Shown in pieces: positions 15,301-29,939 of a stretch of 64,000 nt of DNA. Below the pieces are notes generated by a model that was not told the origin of the DNA, searched no databases, and worked only from the letters and a program-made list of their open reading frames with translations. The stretch comes from Rhizoctonia solani (Eukaryota > Basidiomycota > Agaricomycetes > Cantharellales > Ceratobasidiaceae): the NCBI RefSeq assembly GCF_016906535.1, contig NC_057382.1, positions 1,116,001 to 1,180,000 on the forward strand, read 5' to 3'. How positions within the stretch are numbered: the first letter of the stretch is position 1; every line of letters starts with the position of its first letter. A program made the position numbers and the translations under genes.

Positions 15301-16708
15301 TATCGTCGATCTCATTGTGCATTTCACATTAGCTCTAGCCGAATGGCTCGCGGTTTATGATCCTGTTAGCCCGAGTTTCGGTTACGATAGACAATTACGA
15401 GAAAAGTTTAGACGATGGCCTTCGACCCTAAGGACATAGGGTTTAAATGCTTTGACCCATCTGAATTATGATTGAGTCCGTTTTACTGAGGTTCTGACTA
15501 TGTGATAGCAGGGTTGATATAACTCACGTAAGCCTTCTTGACACTGCTACTTGCACGTCCATCCAAACATTACCTCTGATCAGCACGTTCAAAGTAGGCG
15601 ACAGGACAGGGGTTAAGTTCAATGGGTTATTTTCAAGGTTCACTACTCATCAACCTGGTGCACAGACTGCTCATTAGCTTATCGAATCTGCTTCTCCTTT
15701 CCCGCTTACTTGATTAATGCCAGTAATAAGATGAACGATGTTTCCTGTCGGTTTGCACGTGCCATCAAGGTGCATCATCTGGTTAGCGCTATAAGTAGCA
15801 CGTTCGGGCCCTTTGTCGAGCCTTTCCCCCTTCACTTGCTTGTCAACATAATTGTATAGAGCAGACTCGGGTTCTGGACCGTCGAACAAATGGGATTGTT
15901 GAAAAAGGCTGCGCTGGAATCTCTATCGCTCACAGTTCGTTTCTAGACCCCATGTTCACCGCGACTTAGCTATGATTCAATAATGAGTAAATGGCCTAAC
16001 TCCGCTTCATTGATTGTCTTGCTCGTGCTCTTCTTGAATCTATAGCTTAATAATATTCGATGCTTGGGATATTTTGACTTTGCTTGCTAGGCTTCGAACA
16101 GAGCATCTTGACAATAACGCGCTTTGAAAACCTTAGTTTATTTGAACATTCTCAAAGTAATGAATTATTTATCTGTAACCGGGTAAAAGTCTGTCGATCT
16201 CTGATTATGTCGAACACCCTGGTGAAACTGACTAACTTGAGTGACGTGGGAACTTTTCAACCCGGTGCTCCTAGTTCTTGTACATTGGGCTGGGTGCTTT
16301 GTTTGTTACGGCATATCTATATGCAAAGTCGCTTTTATTGGGAAATCGGGGCTATGATGGAGCGTACACTTGGGGAGGAGTTCGGTCCCCTTTAACTATA
16401 AGTGTTTCACACACATTGGTTGACAATAAGCCCTCTTGTATGATTTGAAAGGAGCTCATATCGCGAGCGCGGGATCTTGTTGAAACTTGTTTATACTACA
16501 TTGTATTATTCGTACATTGGGGCTGGACATGAACAAATCAGGGAATTGGCCGGTGGCCGTCCATAGGAAGGGGTCCACGGGTAGAACCGGAATACAAATG
16601 CTCGTAATTCGAGCCCCGAAATTTTATGAGCCGCCATATTTTTTTTTGTTTCCTACCAACTGGTTCAGTACACAAGAGTATTGCCGGAGCTCAACGCGGA
16701 GATCGCAA
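12354..16708. other. 4.4 kb without a recognisable gene
   Basis: Mostly AT-rich, with stop codons frequent in all frames. Minus-strand ORFs at 13541-14190 contain hydrophobic stretches that could be exons of a membrane protein, but I could not join them convincingly. ORFs at 15674-15889 (-) and 16084-16395 (+) show no motif. Confidence 0.4.
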
Positions 16709-16733
16709 AGAACAAGATCGAAATCCGGCGAAA
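16709..16733 (+). promoter_or_regulatory. Step-type heat-shock element upstream of mitochondrial Hsp70
   Basis: Five consecutive pentamers read AGAAC, AAGAT, CGAAA, TCCGG and CGAAA. Units 1, 3 and 5 fit nGAAn, spaced by one pentamer each. This is the stepped arrangement known to be bound by fungal heat-shock factor. The element lies 119 bp before the Hsp70 start codon. Binding is inferred, not shown. Confidence 0.5.
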
Positions 16734-16851
16734 ATGTGTGGGAGCCGGACCCTGAATTAGTCATCCGCACTCTCAATCATTTTTAGAGCAGGAGTGAGGA
16801 TCGTAAACTTTTCCACCACCCACATCCATCCACTCTCTCCATTATTCAACA

Positions 16852-19110
<2,259 letters not shown>

Positions 19111-19829
19111 ATTAAATCCTTTGATCTTGCTTAGATTTCTTTATCTTCTTTTCTCTTTGTATTCCCGTTTATCGACTCAGCTGCACGGCAGCATTTCGCT
19201 CTCTTCTTGTAGTTATCTTATGTAGCACTTTCTGACTTTTCCTTCACGATTCGCATAGGGTTCATCTAGTTGTGCATTTACATCACCCCCACTCTCCATA
19301 TTTGATGTACCACATCATGTAGCTTGTTTTCGTACTCTCCGGTTGTCATATAGACCCAGGAACGAGCAATACGACAATGTTGAAGCATGACGATATTTGT
19401 ATGAACAATTAGAGTCGTGTGCCCTCGCCGAGCTAGCTGAGAAAGGCATGATGCCGGAGCTTCGGGACCGAAATGATCCCAGTCCGACCTGCATCCGCCC
19501 AGCACTAATATTGTGGATCGCCGTAGTGTGAATATAAAAATATGTATGCGATTTGAATGCAATGTACTAATGTTACAGGAATGATGTGTTAATGCTCATT
19601 TTAGTTCAGTTTGGCCGGGCCAAGACCGCTGATCATGCGCCGCGTTCGCATCTCGACATGGTAGCCACCCCCACATGCTCCACCATCCAGGTCCACCCCT
19701 ATTCCCACCCCCGCACACATGATCCGCCGCTAAGCTCCGTTTGTGAAAGAGTCGTTTGCCTGTTCAAAACTTTTCCTAGGCCCATGCAACCGCTCGCCTC
19801 TCCCAGGTCGACGTTTTGAGTATAGACCT
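19111..19829. other. 3' region of Hsp70 and convergent spacer
   Basis: No gene recognised. The minus-strand frame from 19699 to about 19937, in phase with WEVLEQVIHWVP, stays open and looks protein-like. It is an alternative 3' end for the neighbouring minus-strand hypothetical gene. Confidence 0.35.
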
Positions 19830-20585
19830 CTACCACACCCATTGTGACCCGGCGATGTAGGCTGATGTTCTTGATGCCCGACGCTCGTGCTGTTGGGACC
19901 CAGTGGATGACCTGCTCGAGGACCTCCCACGCTGCTGCCTATAAGGAGCCTAGTGAAGTATTTGTATGCATGCAGAGTCGATGTACCAGAGTGCATGAAT
20001 TAAGTCATGTGAAGAAAAGGGGTAAATGGACAAAGTGGTAAGTATAGATATTCCAATGCGCTATAAGCAAACAAGGGAAGGCGCTACTGACCTCGGCTTG
20101 TGCGGCGGACGTTGAATTATAATATTGGGCGGGCTTGGGATGGCCTGCGCGGCGGCCGAAGGCTGACGTGTCTCTATGTGCTGCGGACTATTGTCCATTT
20201 CATCGGTCTCGAACAGCAGTGTCCCGCCGCGCGTCGGTGGGGACGGGAAACTGATGGTGGACATGGCCTTGGGAGAGTAGTCGGGACCGAGGTCAAGCAT
20301 AAGGCTGTTTGCCTAAAATGTCGAAGCCCATATGTAATCAGAGCTAATCACACTACTATCGAATAGTTTAGGAAAACGACTTACCGGAGGCTCGTCATCG
20401 GTTTCGACCTCGGTCTCGTCCGAGTCATAGACGTAACTTGAGCGGTATTGACTATGGCGCGAAGAGCGGTGGTGGTGGTTTCGCGAGGAACGTTCATGTC
20501 TGCGAGGCCGGGCCTCGGCGGGTTGAGTAGACTTGGAGTCCTTCATGGACATGCTGGCGAGGAAGCGAGTAATAAAGGAGGACAT
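19830..20585 (-). CDS. Hypothetical low-complexity protein
   Basis: Exons 20385-20585, 20092-20312 and 19830-19938 sum to 531 nt, or 176 residues, in consistent phase. The N-terminus MSSFITRFLASMSMKDSK is followed by a Arg/His/Ser-rich stretch (RRHERSSRNHHHRSSRH), an acidic patch (DSDETEVETDDEPP), then a Pro-rich middle. The last exon in this phase is again Arg/Ser-rich and ends QWVW. The second intron is 153 bp, longer than usual here, so a small exon may be hidden in it. A different reading of exon 3 would encode WEVLEQVIHWVP and run to a stop at 19699, but the phases then do not join. I do not recognise a family. The protein is probably largely disordered. Confidence 0.5.
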
Positions 20586-22381
20586 TTTGGCAAGTGGATA
20601 GGGATTGCGTCGGGGTGGAGGGAATGGCTGTCACCGGGACGGGAAAGCTTACTAGGTTGTAGGGCGAGAGGTTATGTAGGCCAGGAGGGTATATCGCAGC
20701 CAGAGGAAGCGGGTTCGCTGACGGAGAGAGAGCCGAGCTCTGAGAGCTGTCATTTATATGACCAGTGTCTTCGGCTGAGGTTGGAGTCCCAAGTAACAAG
20801 TCATCACTCAGATTGCCTTACGCGATACCGAGGCTAAAGGCGTTACTTGATCCGGCACAAAGTCCATATTTCTCTAAGAAGCGTGGGTAAGCTCCGGAAA
20901 TAGGCGAAAGAGATATTTTACGGTCCGGTCCAGGCCCTAGAAAATGACATATCCAGCGGACCGAACTCACCTGGCTATTCTGGAATGGTAATCCGGCCAC
21001 AGTCTAAAGGCTCCTCTTTTATTGTTGTATACTAGTCGCCGCTGCGCGTGACCTACCGGTGAGCGACCAACGATCAACGAAGATCGTTGTTTGCCTTTTG
21101 GGTGTGGAGTAGCAAGATTCGACCGAGGGACAACAGTGATCCAACGTAATGCCACATACGTACGATATGCCGAGATGATTATCGTATAGCTTTGAATTCG
21201 AATTCGGCCAAGGCACTCACTCACTTACCTGATGACGAACAGACTTCTCCAATATCTAATAAATTATGTCAGTGGTGCGTGAAAATGGCGCGGTAGAATA
21301 CGATTGGACCAATAACTTGAGAATCAGTTTCATCTCCCTCGGTTAAGTCGGACCTTGACAAGAGGCAGCGAAGCCGTGGGGTAACGGGATCGTTTCTTAG
21401 GTGCGGAGATTGCTCTAAGCGCAATGCCTAGCTGTAGGTCATTATCTTTGTCTGGGACCTTAAATAGAGTCCGTCGCAACTTCCGCAGGAGGATAGAGCC
21501 CTCCCCCGCGCTGGACAAAGCCAAGTTAATCTCATGTCACGTGATTGCGGACGAACGCTAACCGCGTTGTTACCTTGTTTGTCGTCGAGAATCCGCATCA
21601 CGCAAGCTCGCTTAATAGTAGCTATGGATAGTCTACTGTGCACGCGCAGCAAAACGAGGATACTCGAACTATCTGTCTATGGTCTACGGACGATTCAAAC
21701 CAACCGATGACCACCAGTCCTCGATTCAACGCCAATCACTACGATCATCATACTCTCATCCATATCTTAGAATGTAGAGTCTATCCTTTGGGGTCAAGGA
21801 TTCTCGACATCTAAACTTCGTATCTTATCAAAACGTGCGTGTGGATGTTATCAACCGTCTATTACCGATGTCATGTTTGGACAGCGAGTCGTGATTGGCG
21901 TGTTCTGCGTTATCTCATCTATCAGTATTCGCGCCGCAGCATAGTTCGAAGCAACAACAAGAAGAGCAGGTACTCTTCGAGAGATCTTCATTTAGGATCC
22001 CCCGAGGCACCATTTGAACGAAAGTCCTGATACAACAAACGCTAGCCCAAGGCTACTTGTTCGTATCTATCAATCCTACTCATGTCTCGTTGAGCAAGCC
22101 ACTTCGTGCTCGGGTGAATTATATGACATTAGCATGTTGGTTAATCGAATGGCGTTGTTTAGTGTATATAGAAATGACTACAGGAAGAAAGCTTCCTAAA
22201 ATAGATACATAAAAAATACGAGACGCTCCATTGCCAAATACTCCCCTTTCTATTAGATATCGAATCAAGGACTGGAATATACAAACCATCATTCTGGAAT
22301 AGCCCCTCCACATTGTGTAACAGCTACAAAGAAAGGAGTGTCCAGCACAAGTTGCTACAAATCCCCAATCATAGCACACAG
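20586..22381. other. 1.8 kb without a recognisable gene
   Basis: Short overlapping ORFs on both strands, with no motif and no exon series that I can join. Confidence 0.4.
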
Positions 22382-24239
22382 TTAAGCAACGGCCATACAT
22401 AATATCGTCGTTGGACTTACATGGTTTCCTGAAGAAGCCAAAAGACACAACAGCTGAGGTTTGTGTTGATCCTGTACTTTCATCTTCCTTTCACTGGCCA
22501 TGCTACGAAATTTCTCATCACGCGAACGATTAAACTTTGATATCGGTTTACTGTGGGCGTTCGGCTAACTTTCTTTTAAATATAGCATTGCGCACATATC
22601 GCTCACCAGGATTTTTCAAAGAGGACCTTGCGAGAGATATGACCACCAGATCCTGCCATTGGATGAACTGAGAATGAGCAAGTGTAGAACGAATAATTTT
22701 CACATACTAGTAAGCGCTTCGCATATAGCCTATGGAACAGATATAATTCAGACCGCAAAAGGTGTAAAGAGGATGCAAACGCCAAATCTTACCTCTATCA
22801 TGAGATCTTGAGAGCCTATCTTCGTGCGACGACCATAAGCGATCCCGTCGTCAGCAGCCGCCGCCCACACGATCTAGAATTTGTCGAGTTCAATCTAAAC
22901 GTGGATCTTGAGGGGAGGGGGGAGTTGAATACCTACAATTTGTGCTTTGGTGTTCAACTTGGGAACCATCCAATGAAGAGGACGATTGTGGAGCGCCTTG
23001 AACAATGTACTTGATTCGCTCGAGGATGTTACGTTGCCTGGATCTTTCGTGTCCATCGCGAGCAATCGGTCGAGTCCGGCAATCAGCCCCTCGGATTTAC
23101 AAGCCCCGATGACCACCTAGGGGAATTAAACTCGGGAGAGTAAAAACGGCAGAGCTGCAACTCACCTCGAGAGTGCATGGAACCTGGAGTTTGTTGATCG
23201 ATGTGTGGAGCTTCTGTACTTGTACGTTGTATATATATCCCAGTGTGACTTGATACTATAAACTCACGATTGTGTCCACGAGAGTTTGGCCAAATGAATC
23301 AGTAACTTCAATCCCATAACTAGTGGGCGCGCCATGTCCGGTAACTGCAGATCAAATAGTTTAGGCTGGAGTCCAATTGCATAAACAACACTAACTCACG
23401 GCATAAAATGAGCAGTCCTCCTGGAGCAATGCCGTTAGGGTCGAAGAACCAGTCGAACTCCTTGTCTATGGTCTCGAAGACACAATGCACGTGGATATCA
23501 CGATGACGGACTCCTTTGACATCTATAAAAGAAGTGAATAAAAAGTCAGAACCCCCGCCGAAAAACCTGATCGCACAAACATTTGAAACAAGCGGACATA
23601 AAGCGCATGGTGTCCGGGAGAGAATTATCTAGACCACACTAGCATTACATCAGCGCCGACTATCAGCATAAGACTCGATCAGAACTTACTAAAAGAACCT
23701 TGACCCGAGGCAAATCAACATTGTTGTCCAACCTCTCCTCATGTGACTCGATAATAGGGTGGATCGAAACTCCTGCAGGCGCGGGGGTCGGCTCGCGCTG
23801 TCCAATATCGGAAGAACTGTGATTCGGACGGTGAGGGTCAAGGCTATATCTCTGCTCGGTGTCCTGGGAGAATGGTTTCTCAGGTGACTGTAGCAAAGGC
23901 TCGGGTGGAGTTTGAATAGGCAAGTCAGCGGACGAATTCAAAGACTCCCTAGGCGTACGAGTTAGTACAAAACTAGCGATATAAACATGTTCAAGTAGCG
24001 GACCTTGCTATCCTACTGACAAGCGACGGACCAGCTGGTGCAATACTTGGTGACGCACTCGCGAGACCGCAACGAATAAGAGATGCGCGGGGAAGCGGAG
24101 ATAGCGTTTGATCGACGCCGGTAAGAGATGGGGACCTCGGGGATGCCTCGGGCGCATGTATTGAATCATCTGGGGGAGCTTGAGGAGTGGTAGAGTTATG
24201 GCGAACGGGTCGGATGGGTATGTTTGTTGTTTTCCCCAT
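22382..24239 (-). CDS. Caspase-like protein (peptidase C14 fold), compact type, copy 1
   Basis: Joined exons include 23690-23948, 23581-23628, 23400-23522, 23268-23344, 23166-23213, 22937-23116, 22793-22873 and a 22-nt exon at 22708-22729, plus a first exon from the ATG at 24239. The N-terminal about 160 residues are Pro/Ser-rich. A caspase-like core follows: strand LPRVKVLL, strand GGLLILCLTGHGAPTSYG with the catalytic-type His (about 23335), helix LHTSINKLQVPCTLE, strand VVIGACKSEG with the catalytic-type Cys (about 23105), then IVWAAAADDGIAYG, corresponding to the small-subunit start. The tail contains DQHKPQL, similar to the tails of the other copies. Caspase-like enzymes are cysteine proteases, and fungal ones are tied to stress and death responses. 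Activity and substrate here are not known. The 3' exon joining and the stop at 22382 are approximate. Neighbours are four related genes on the same strand. Confidence 0.72.
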
Positions 24240-25402
24240 GGTGTAGTACTATGCGAGAGATGCAAAAAAATCCTAAAAAAATAATCTTGGATTTCTCGGT
24301 TCTGTGGGCAATATCGGTAGTAGACTATGCCAGCGGAGAGAGAGGACTACTTATACTAATTCCTTTCATCCTGAATCCTGTGTTATGTTGGTGTACAGCA
24401 GGGGAACGGGTGCTGCGAAAAATCTGTATGAATCTAGCGCCCAAGTGGCTCACACCAATCCACTGCATATCCACTAGGAGGAAACATGTTTTCTCTAGCG
24501 ATATACAATGGTAAAAGTTCACCCAGGTCCCTTTTCCTTTATCCCATTCCCGCTTTTGCTGCCTTTTCCAAGCGAAATATCGCTGCTTGTTTTGGGCATA
24601 CCTCGGTTTTCCGGTATACCGCGTTTTTTCAAACACGTGTTGACAACTATGTTTGCCTTCTCTTGGTTACCCGCACTACAAAGCGAGTTGCTATATGAAG
24701 AGGTAAACAATACATTTTTTCTGGAGACATAAATAATATGAACTTTTATGAGAATGGATCGGGTACCTAGTGAAAAGTGGGCATACCGAGATTACAAGTC
24801 AAATGAAACCGTACTGCATGCAGAGCGGATTGCATCCTGTTTTCAATTTGAAAACAGCCACAGGGAAGTTTGTTCTCATAGCCACACATGTGACGTCACT
24901 ATCTTCAGATTGTCGTCCGACCAACCGTTAAATCTATATATCTCATGGGATCCCATTACCACCAAGCAAGCAGTCTAAGGGTACAATATCATTCTCAAAA
25001 GAGTGTGTAAACAAACCGTACAATGATCCGTGACGTCAGTCAGTCCTGAGTCTCGACATCTGAGCCACACTTTCATCTGACGCGATGTCAGTAGATAATA
25101 CGAGCGACCGAGAAAAGTGCCAAAATCTTGACACTGATACTTATTACCGCACTCCAGGCACGATGTTTGTGGCTCGGTGGAGACGTAGAAAGTGTAGATA
25201 GAATGCCACGTGCCTACCGTACTCAAAGCTGTGTAGTTTATGTCCGTATCTAGTGGGGGTCCATAACTTTACAGGCTAGATAAACAGGCATATATTTGAC
25301 CGAACGTAGGTCCAACCGTCTTTTTGTATACACATTTAGATCGAACCCCGTAAAGAGGTGAATGGGCATAGCCTCCTTCCTCAACTTAGGTATTGACCGT
25401 TT
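24240..25402. other. Spacer between caspase-like copies 1 and 2
   Basis: No gene recognised. It includes the promoter side of copy 1. ORFs at 24224-24732 (+) and 24975-25226 (-) show no motif. Confidence 0.4.
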
Positions 25403-27335
25403 TCAACGACGTTGTTCCCCCCCTCTCCGATGGCCTGAAAAGCGGGCGTGTTGAGAATAATTCCCTAAGCAGCCAATTAAAATCATTAGCAAAAGGGGAA
25501 TCGCCGATATATCAAACCACTCACCCGGTCTCCTGTAGAGCCCAATAAACATACACGCTGCCTTCCGCGATATTGGCCACTTTTCCACGCATAATACTGT
25601 TCGACTTCAGTCTTGCTGAAATAATTCTCATCGCGTACGGTGTTATATTCGATCGCCGCCTCCCTATATTCCACCCAGTTAAATTAACCCTCGTATCAAG
25701 TGCCGATTCCTGGTAATTGTACGTACCTGATTTTATCAAAGAGCATTCTTCGAGGTAAAGTTTGGCCGGCAGCCTCTATTGAGTCAATTAGATCGATGAG
25801 TTCCTCAAGGCAAGTGATAGCTAAGTACCTAGAGCTCGGCACATTGCCTACGAACCAATTGACACCATTTAGCGAGACTCAAAAAAAACAAACAATTAGG
25901 CCTTACCCCAATCATAACATCATGCTTTCCTTCCCTTCCAGGAAGATTATCCTCTTCATAAGCAGGTCCTCTATCAACAGCCGCTGCCCACACGACCTAA
26001 CCCATATTGTTTTTAAGCGCATAACTGGCGGAATAGGGGGACTAAAATACCCACAATAATCGCTTTGGTTGATAACTTGGGTACACAAGGACTATGAAGA
26101 CCTTTGAGTAATTGACTCGACAGAGACAGTGGGTTTAGGGCACCATCGCGGGTTTCGGAAATCTCCATCACCAACAATTGATCGAGTCCAGAAATGATCA
26201 CCTCGGAACTACAAGTCGCAAACACTACCTATTTGAGGGCGAGTCAGATTAATTCTTGTAAGAGTGTATAGCTTTACCTCGAGAGTGCAAGGAACTTGAA
26301 GTTTGTTGATTTCGGTATGTAGATCCTACGAGAACGATTAGATACGTCAAAGGCAGTTGAGAGCGTGGACTTGCAATTGTGTCCGCAAACTTTTGAGGAG
26401 GATTACCTATTTTGATGTCGACGCCTTTTTCAGTGCGTACACCATGCCCGATGACTATAAACGAAAGGTTTAGCAACAAAGCAACACAAAGTTTCTCATA
26501 TCGCTCACTGCACAAGATCAACAATCCTCCTGGAGCGATGTCCTCTGGGTTAAAAAACCAGCCGAATTGCTCGCGTACGGTCCCTTTTCTTGAGCATACC
26601 CTAATGTTACGACGACGAGCGCCTTTTACATCTTCAGGTGGACAAAACAACACGGTAAGTCATGGTCCAAACATAAACATACGGTAGAGTGAGAACGAAC
26701 ATTTCAGGCAATCCTTCTTGAAGCGCTTGATATCAGCGTTAGAATAATAATCATCAGGGTCTCCACACTAAGGCCAAGTATAAACAAATGCCAAATACAG
26801 CCATCAAGTATACAGTGAACTAACCAGTAGTATCTTGACGTGAGGCAAATCGCCGTCACCTGACCTCCCTCCGTGTGGTTTGAGGACGCGCTCAGCAACG
26901 GGGGGTTCCTCCGAACATGCAGCTGCAAAAACTGAAACCCGGTCGAGGGGAGACGCGACTTTAAGATGCGAATCGACGTCGTATGCGTGTTCAGCATCCG
27001 AGTCGAGAGCTTGTTCAGATTGTGGAGAGGTTGATTACGCTTGGGTTCTTCGGTAGGTTGATGGACGGGCTCCGAGTCACTAACATCCCGATACTTGTAT
27101 AAGTTTAGCCCGTGTAGGTAATCAAGTAGACTAACCTAACTATGTTCTGAACACTCGGTGGGTTGCTAGGTGAATTTCTCGCAAGTTCATGTAGGCGAGG
27201 AGGCAAGAGAGGTGCGCAGTCTGTAGTACCAACACCAACAGAGCCCCGTGGCGGTTTTGGCGGCTGCAGTGAAGACGGATTGGCATTGCAGTCGGTGTGA
27301 TGTTGCGAAGGAACCGTGTGGCATGGTCTTCCCAT
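25403..27335 (-). CDS. Caspase-like protein, compact type, copy 2
   Basis: A paralogue of the copy at 22.4-24.2 kb with the same order of blocks. It has a Pro/Ser-rich start (ATG at 27335), strand GDGDLPHVKILL, helix SNADIKRFKKDCLKC, DVKGARRRNIRV, WFFNPEDIAPGGLLILC, the His motif IIGHG (about 26447), LHTEINKLQVPCTLE, then VVFATCSSEV with the catalytic-type Cys (about 26210), and VVWAAAVDRGPAYEEDNLPG. A 19-nt exon at 25829-25847 encodes AMCRAL and is followed by AAGQTLPRRMLFDKI. The intron after ADTI appears to start with GC rather than GT. The C-terminal exons past EYNTVRDENYF can be read in two frames, so the stop at 25403 is tentative. Both catalytic residues are kept, so an active protease is possible. 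Function is inferred only from the fold. Confidence 0.7.
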
Positions 27336-28437
27336 CGTACAACAGTGGTCGCGGTGACTAGGCCCACCCTAATATTCTCACCTATTTACCGCCACCGACT
27401 CTAGGATGTACAGGGTATTCCGCTGGATCTGCAGGGCGCACACAGGGCCAGGATCCATGTGACATGACGGGGAAGTGTATGACGTACAAGACGCGTTCAG
27501 ACGGAGGCGGCCCATAGCTGCTGCAAAAGGCCCACGAATATGGTGCCGTGAAGCTCGGAAATTTGAATCCCCTATCTAAGGTCTAAGATCAGAGTACCGA
27601 TGATATTTCGATAAAGCATTAATTTGTGTGCTACACCGCGGTCGACCATGTAAGACCGCGACAGGTACAAAACACAGGGAGTAATACAGCCACCCGTGTG
27701 GCTGTGTCCGAGTGGCTGCATTTGAGTCCGAACGAACCAATTTAATTTGTAACTGAAACAGATTGATTTGGCAAATCGGGGACAAGGTACATCGATGAAA
27801 CGTGGTGATCCAGTACAGAAGGTTACGAGGACCATGGAAATTCCTAGGGATATTCTGGGAGTCCTTTATCTTATCAAGAGAGACCTTGCGTACCTTTTGT
27901 AGTTCTCTTAGGTCAAGAACATACGAGTCCTTCCAACTGAAAAGCTGGTGCTTAGCCGCGAAATATAGTTCCTACTTTAGGCCAATACACATGACAGAAC
28001 AGGTCGCGGTATCATTGGTGATCCGTTCGGAGACCGAGAGACACACTCAAGTTTGGCCGCAAGGGGTGGCAGTTCAGAGCTTGAAGAGAATGCCAATTAA
28101 TTTTAACGTATTTCATCAGCGGGTGAAAAGCAGGGTGGAAGATCACAATCGGTCTGTATGTTCGAAAGTTAGGGATACTCGAGATTTTCGAGGTAATACC
28201 ACGTTAACAAGTCAAAATGAACTAATCTCATTTCTGGAATCTCACTTGATGAGGATACCATACCAGATAGAGAATACAGATAATGTCAGATGTTGTAACA
28301 AGATCGATTGCTAGAACTTGATCAATAATCCATCCAAAACTTGATATGGTAACAAGAATGATATTCATGCACACCAGCCCAATTGAATCACGTGGGGGTT
28401 TCATCACACCTAAATTGGACCTCCACCTCCACATATT
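27336..28437. other. Spacer before the CCDC97-like gene
   Basis: An ORF of 170 codons at 27802-28314 (+) is the only long frame. It has no recognisable motif and no flanking exons, so I do not call it a gene. A CACGTG hexamer lies at 28389-28394 ahead of the CCDC97-like start. Confidence 0.35.
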
Positions 28438-29231
28438 ATGTCCGCCGTACATACTTTTAATGGGCACCCTATTCTACGATACCTAGCTCTGGACAGAGAT
28501 TACGACCCATCTCCCGACGATTCTCCCATCGAATTTCTCAAAAAGCACATGTCCCAACTTCCACCTCACCTCTTGGTCCTCTTCAACGCCCACCCCAAAG
28601 CTACTCCCCGCGCTCGTTCATCAGTACCCGCTATACGGAACAGACGATGCGCATATGTAGCCACCGAGCCCAAGTCACTCGACCCTGATGTACTAATTAA
28701 GGTGGACCCTGAAGTATGGGACCTGGTGGATTCGGAACGGGCACAGGCATTGACGATCAGGCGGCCGACGGAAGAGGACGAGGCAGAAGCCGACGAACGA
28801 GGATGGGCAGCTAATGAGTTCCAGGATGGGAATAAGCTGCACGTGGGGAAGATCGGGGAACTACTAGCAGAGTTGGAGGGTGAGAGGAGGCGGGAACGAG
28901 AGAGGGCAGTGAGGAGGCAGGTGCTTGTTGCTCGAGCTAGGGAAGAGGAAACGCTAGAGGAGGAGGAAGAGAGTAGTGATGAGGAAGAGAGCGTACTCCC
29001 TGGTATTGAGCGTCTTCGCGCTGACCCGGCCGAGGAGGACATACGGAGGACAATCCGGGAACGATTCATCTCGGGACTGTTGACGGTGGGTCCTAATACC
29101 AGCGATTATAAATACAAATTAAACATATGACACAGAACGTAGACTACGACGGAGTCGACTGGGATGAGAAATGGGATCCGGATGATCGTGAGGATGAAGA
29201 GAAATGGTTTGATGAAGAAGAGGAAAGTTAG
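28438..29231 (+). CDS. CCDC97-like protein
   Basis: Exon 28438-29085, a 50-bp GT..AG intron, then exon 29136-29231 give 247 residues. The N-terminus carries HPILRYLALDRDYDPSPDDSP and PIEFLKKHMSQLPPHLL. The middle is charged and helical (LLAELEGERRRERERAVRRQ), followed by a Glu/Asp/Ser run. The C-terminus RERFISGLL, then YDGVDWDEKWDPDDREDEEK and WFDEEEES, matches the conserved acidic end of CCDC97-type proteins (Pfam CCDC97 C-terminal domain). Metazoan CCDC97 has been linked to the spliceosomal SF3b complex, so a nuclear RNA-processing role is possible by analogy only. It is a housekeeping-looking single gene set inside the caspase-like cluster on the opposite strand. Confidence 0.85.
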
Positions 29232-29939
29232 ACTTGTGGAAGGGCCTGGAACGGAGAGATAAGTAGAGCTGTATACTCGTTGACATTGGTGCAAATTGCG
29301 CCGTGATGTGTTCGTTACTCGTAAGCACATAAATGCATTTCTACCAACAGATTTTGATTAATAGGACGCATTAACTCATTTTATATCGGTTGGATCTTCT
29401 CATCGATCAGGTGCTTTCGGGTTCTGCTACATAACTAACTTTGATTGATCTAAACTCTTACTTCTAAGTAGGTCATCCAGGGAAATAATTATCTCAGTCC
29501 TTACGTGACCTAGTTTCTGCGATCCTTACGGCTTTAATTAGAAATGGCAAGGTATGAGTAATTGAACACGGGTCCGGGACCATAGCATTATGTTAGTTCA
29601 CGGGGGGGGGGATAAATCGTATCCAAAAAATTTTACGTGGCTCAGTGGCAAAGCTAATAATAATAGTAATAAAAGACCATCATGACTGGAATCAGATCCC
29701 GGAAGCGCGGTCCGTGCGCGTCCAATCCGTTCGTTGCATCAAAAGCTAGACTGATGTTACGATACCACAAAATGTCTATTAAAAATCACGCTACCAATAG
29801 CAATTGCACAACAAAAGCACATTGGTCTGAGCTTGTCCGTAGACATAGTTCAAGCCGAAACAGATAAGAGAACACAGCAGCTTCCCATATACCAACCAAC
29901 TTTTGTTGGCTCTTTTAGATTGGTTGGAACATACACCCG
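29232..29939. other. Spacer with an A-tailed repeat end
   Basis: No gene recognised. Positions 29612-29630 (ataaatcgtatccaaaaaa) match the 3' end of a retroposon-like insert at 33519-33538 at all but one base. A run of ten G lies just before it. Confidence 0.4.

Noticed and set aside
27802..28314. Plus-strand ORF of 170 codons
   Set aside because: No recognisable domain, unremarkable composition and no flanking exons. The length alone is possible by chance in a window of this size.
28566..29069. Ser-rich minus-strand ORF of 167 codons
   Set aside because: It is the antisense shadow of the acidic and charged CCDC97-like coding region.
29636..29720. Possible Pol III A box (tggctcagtggc)
   Set aside because: There is no proper B box or cloverleaf downstream.
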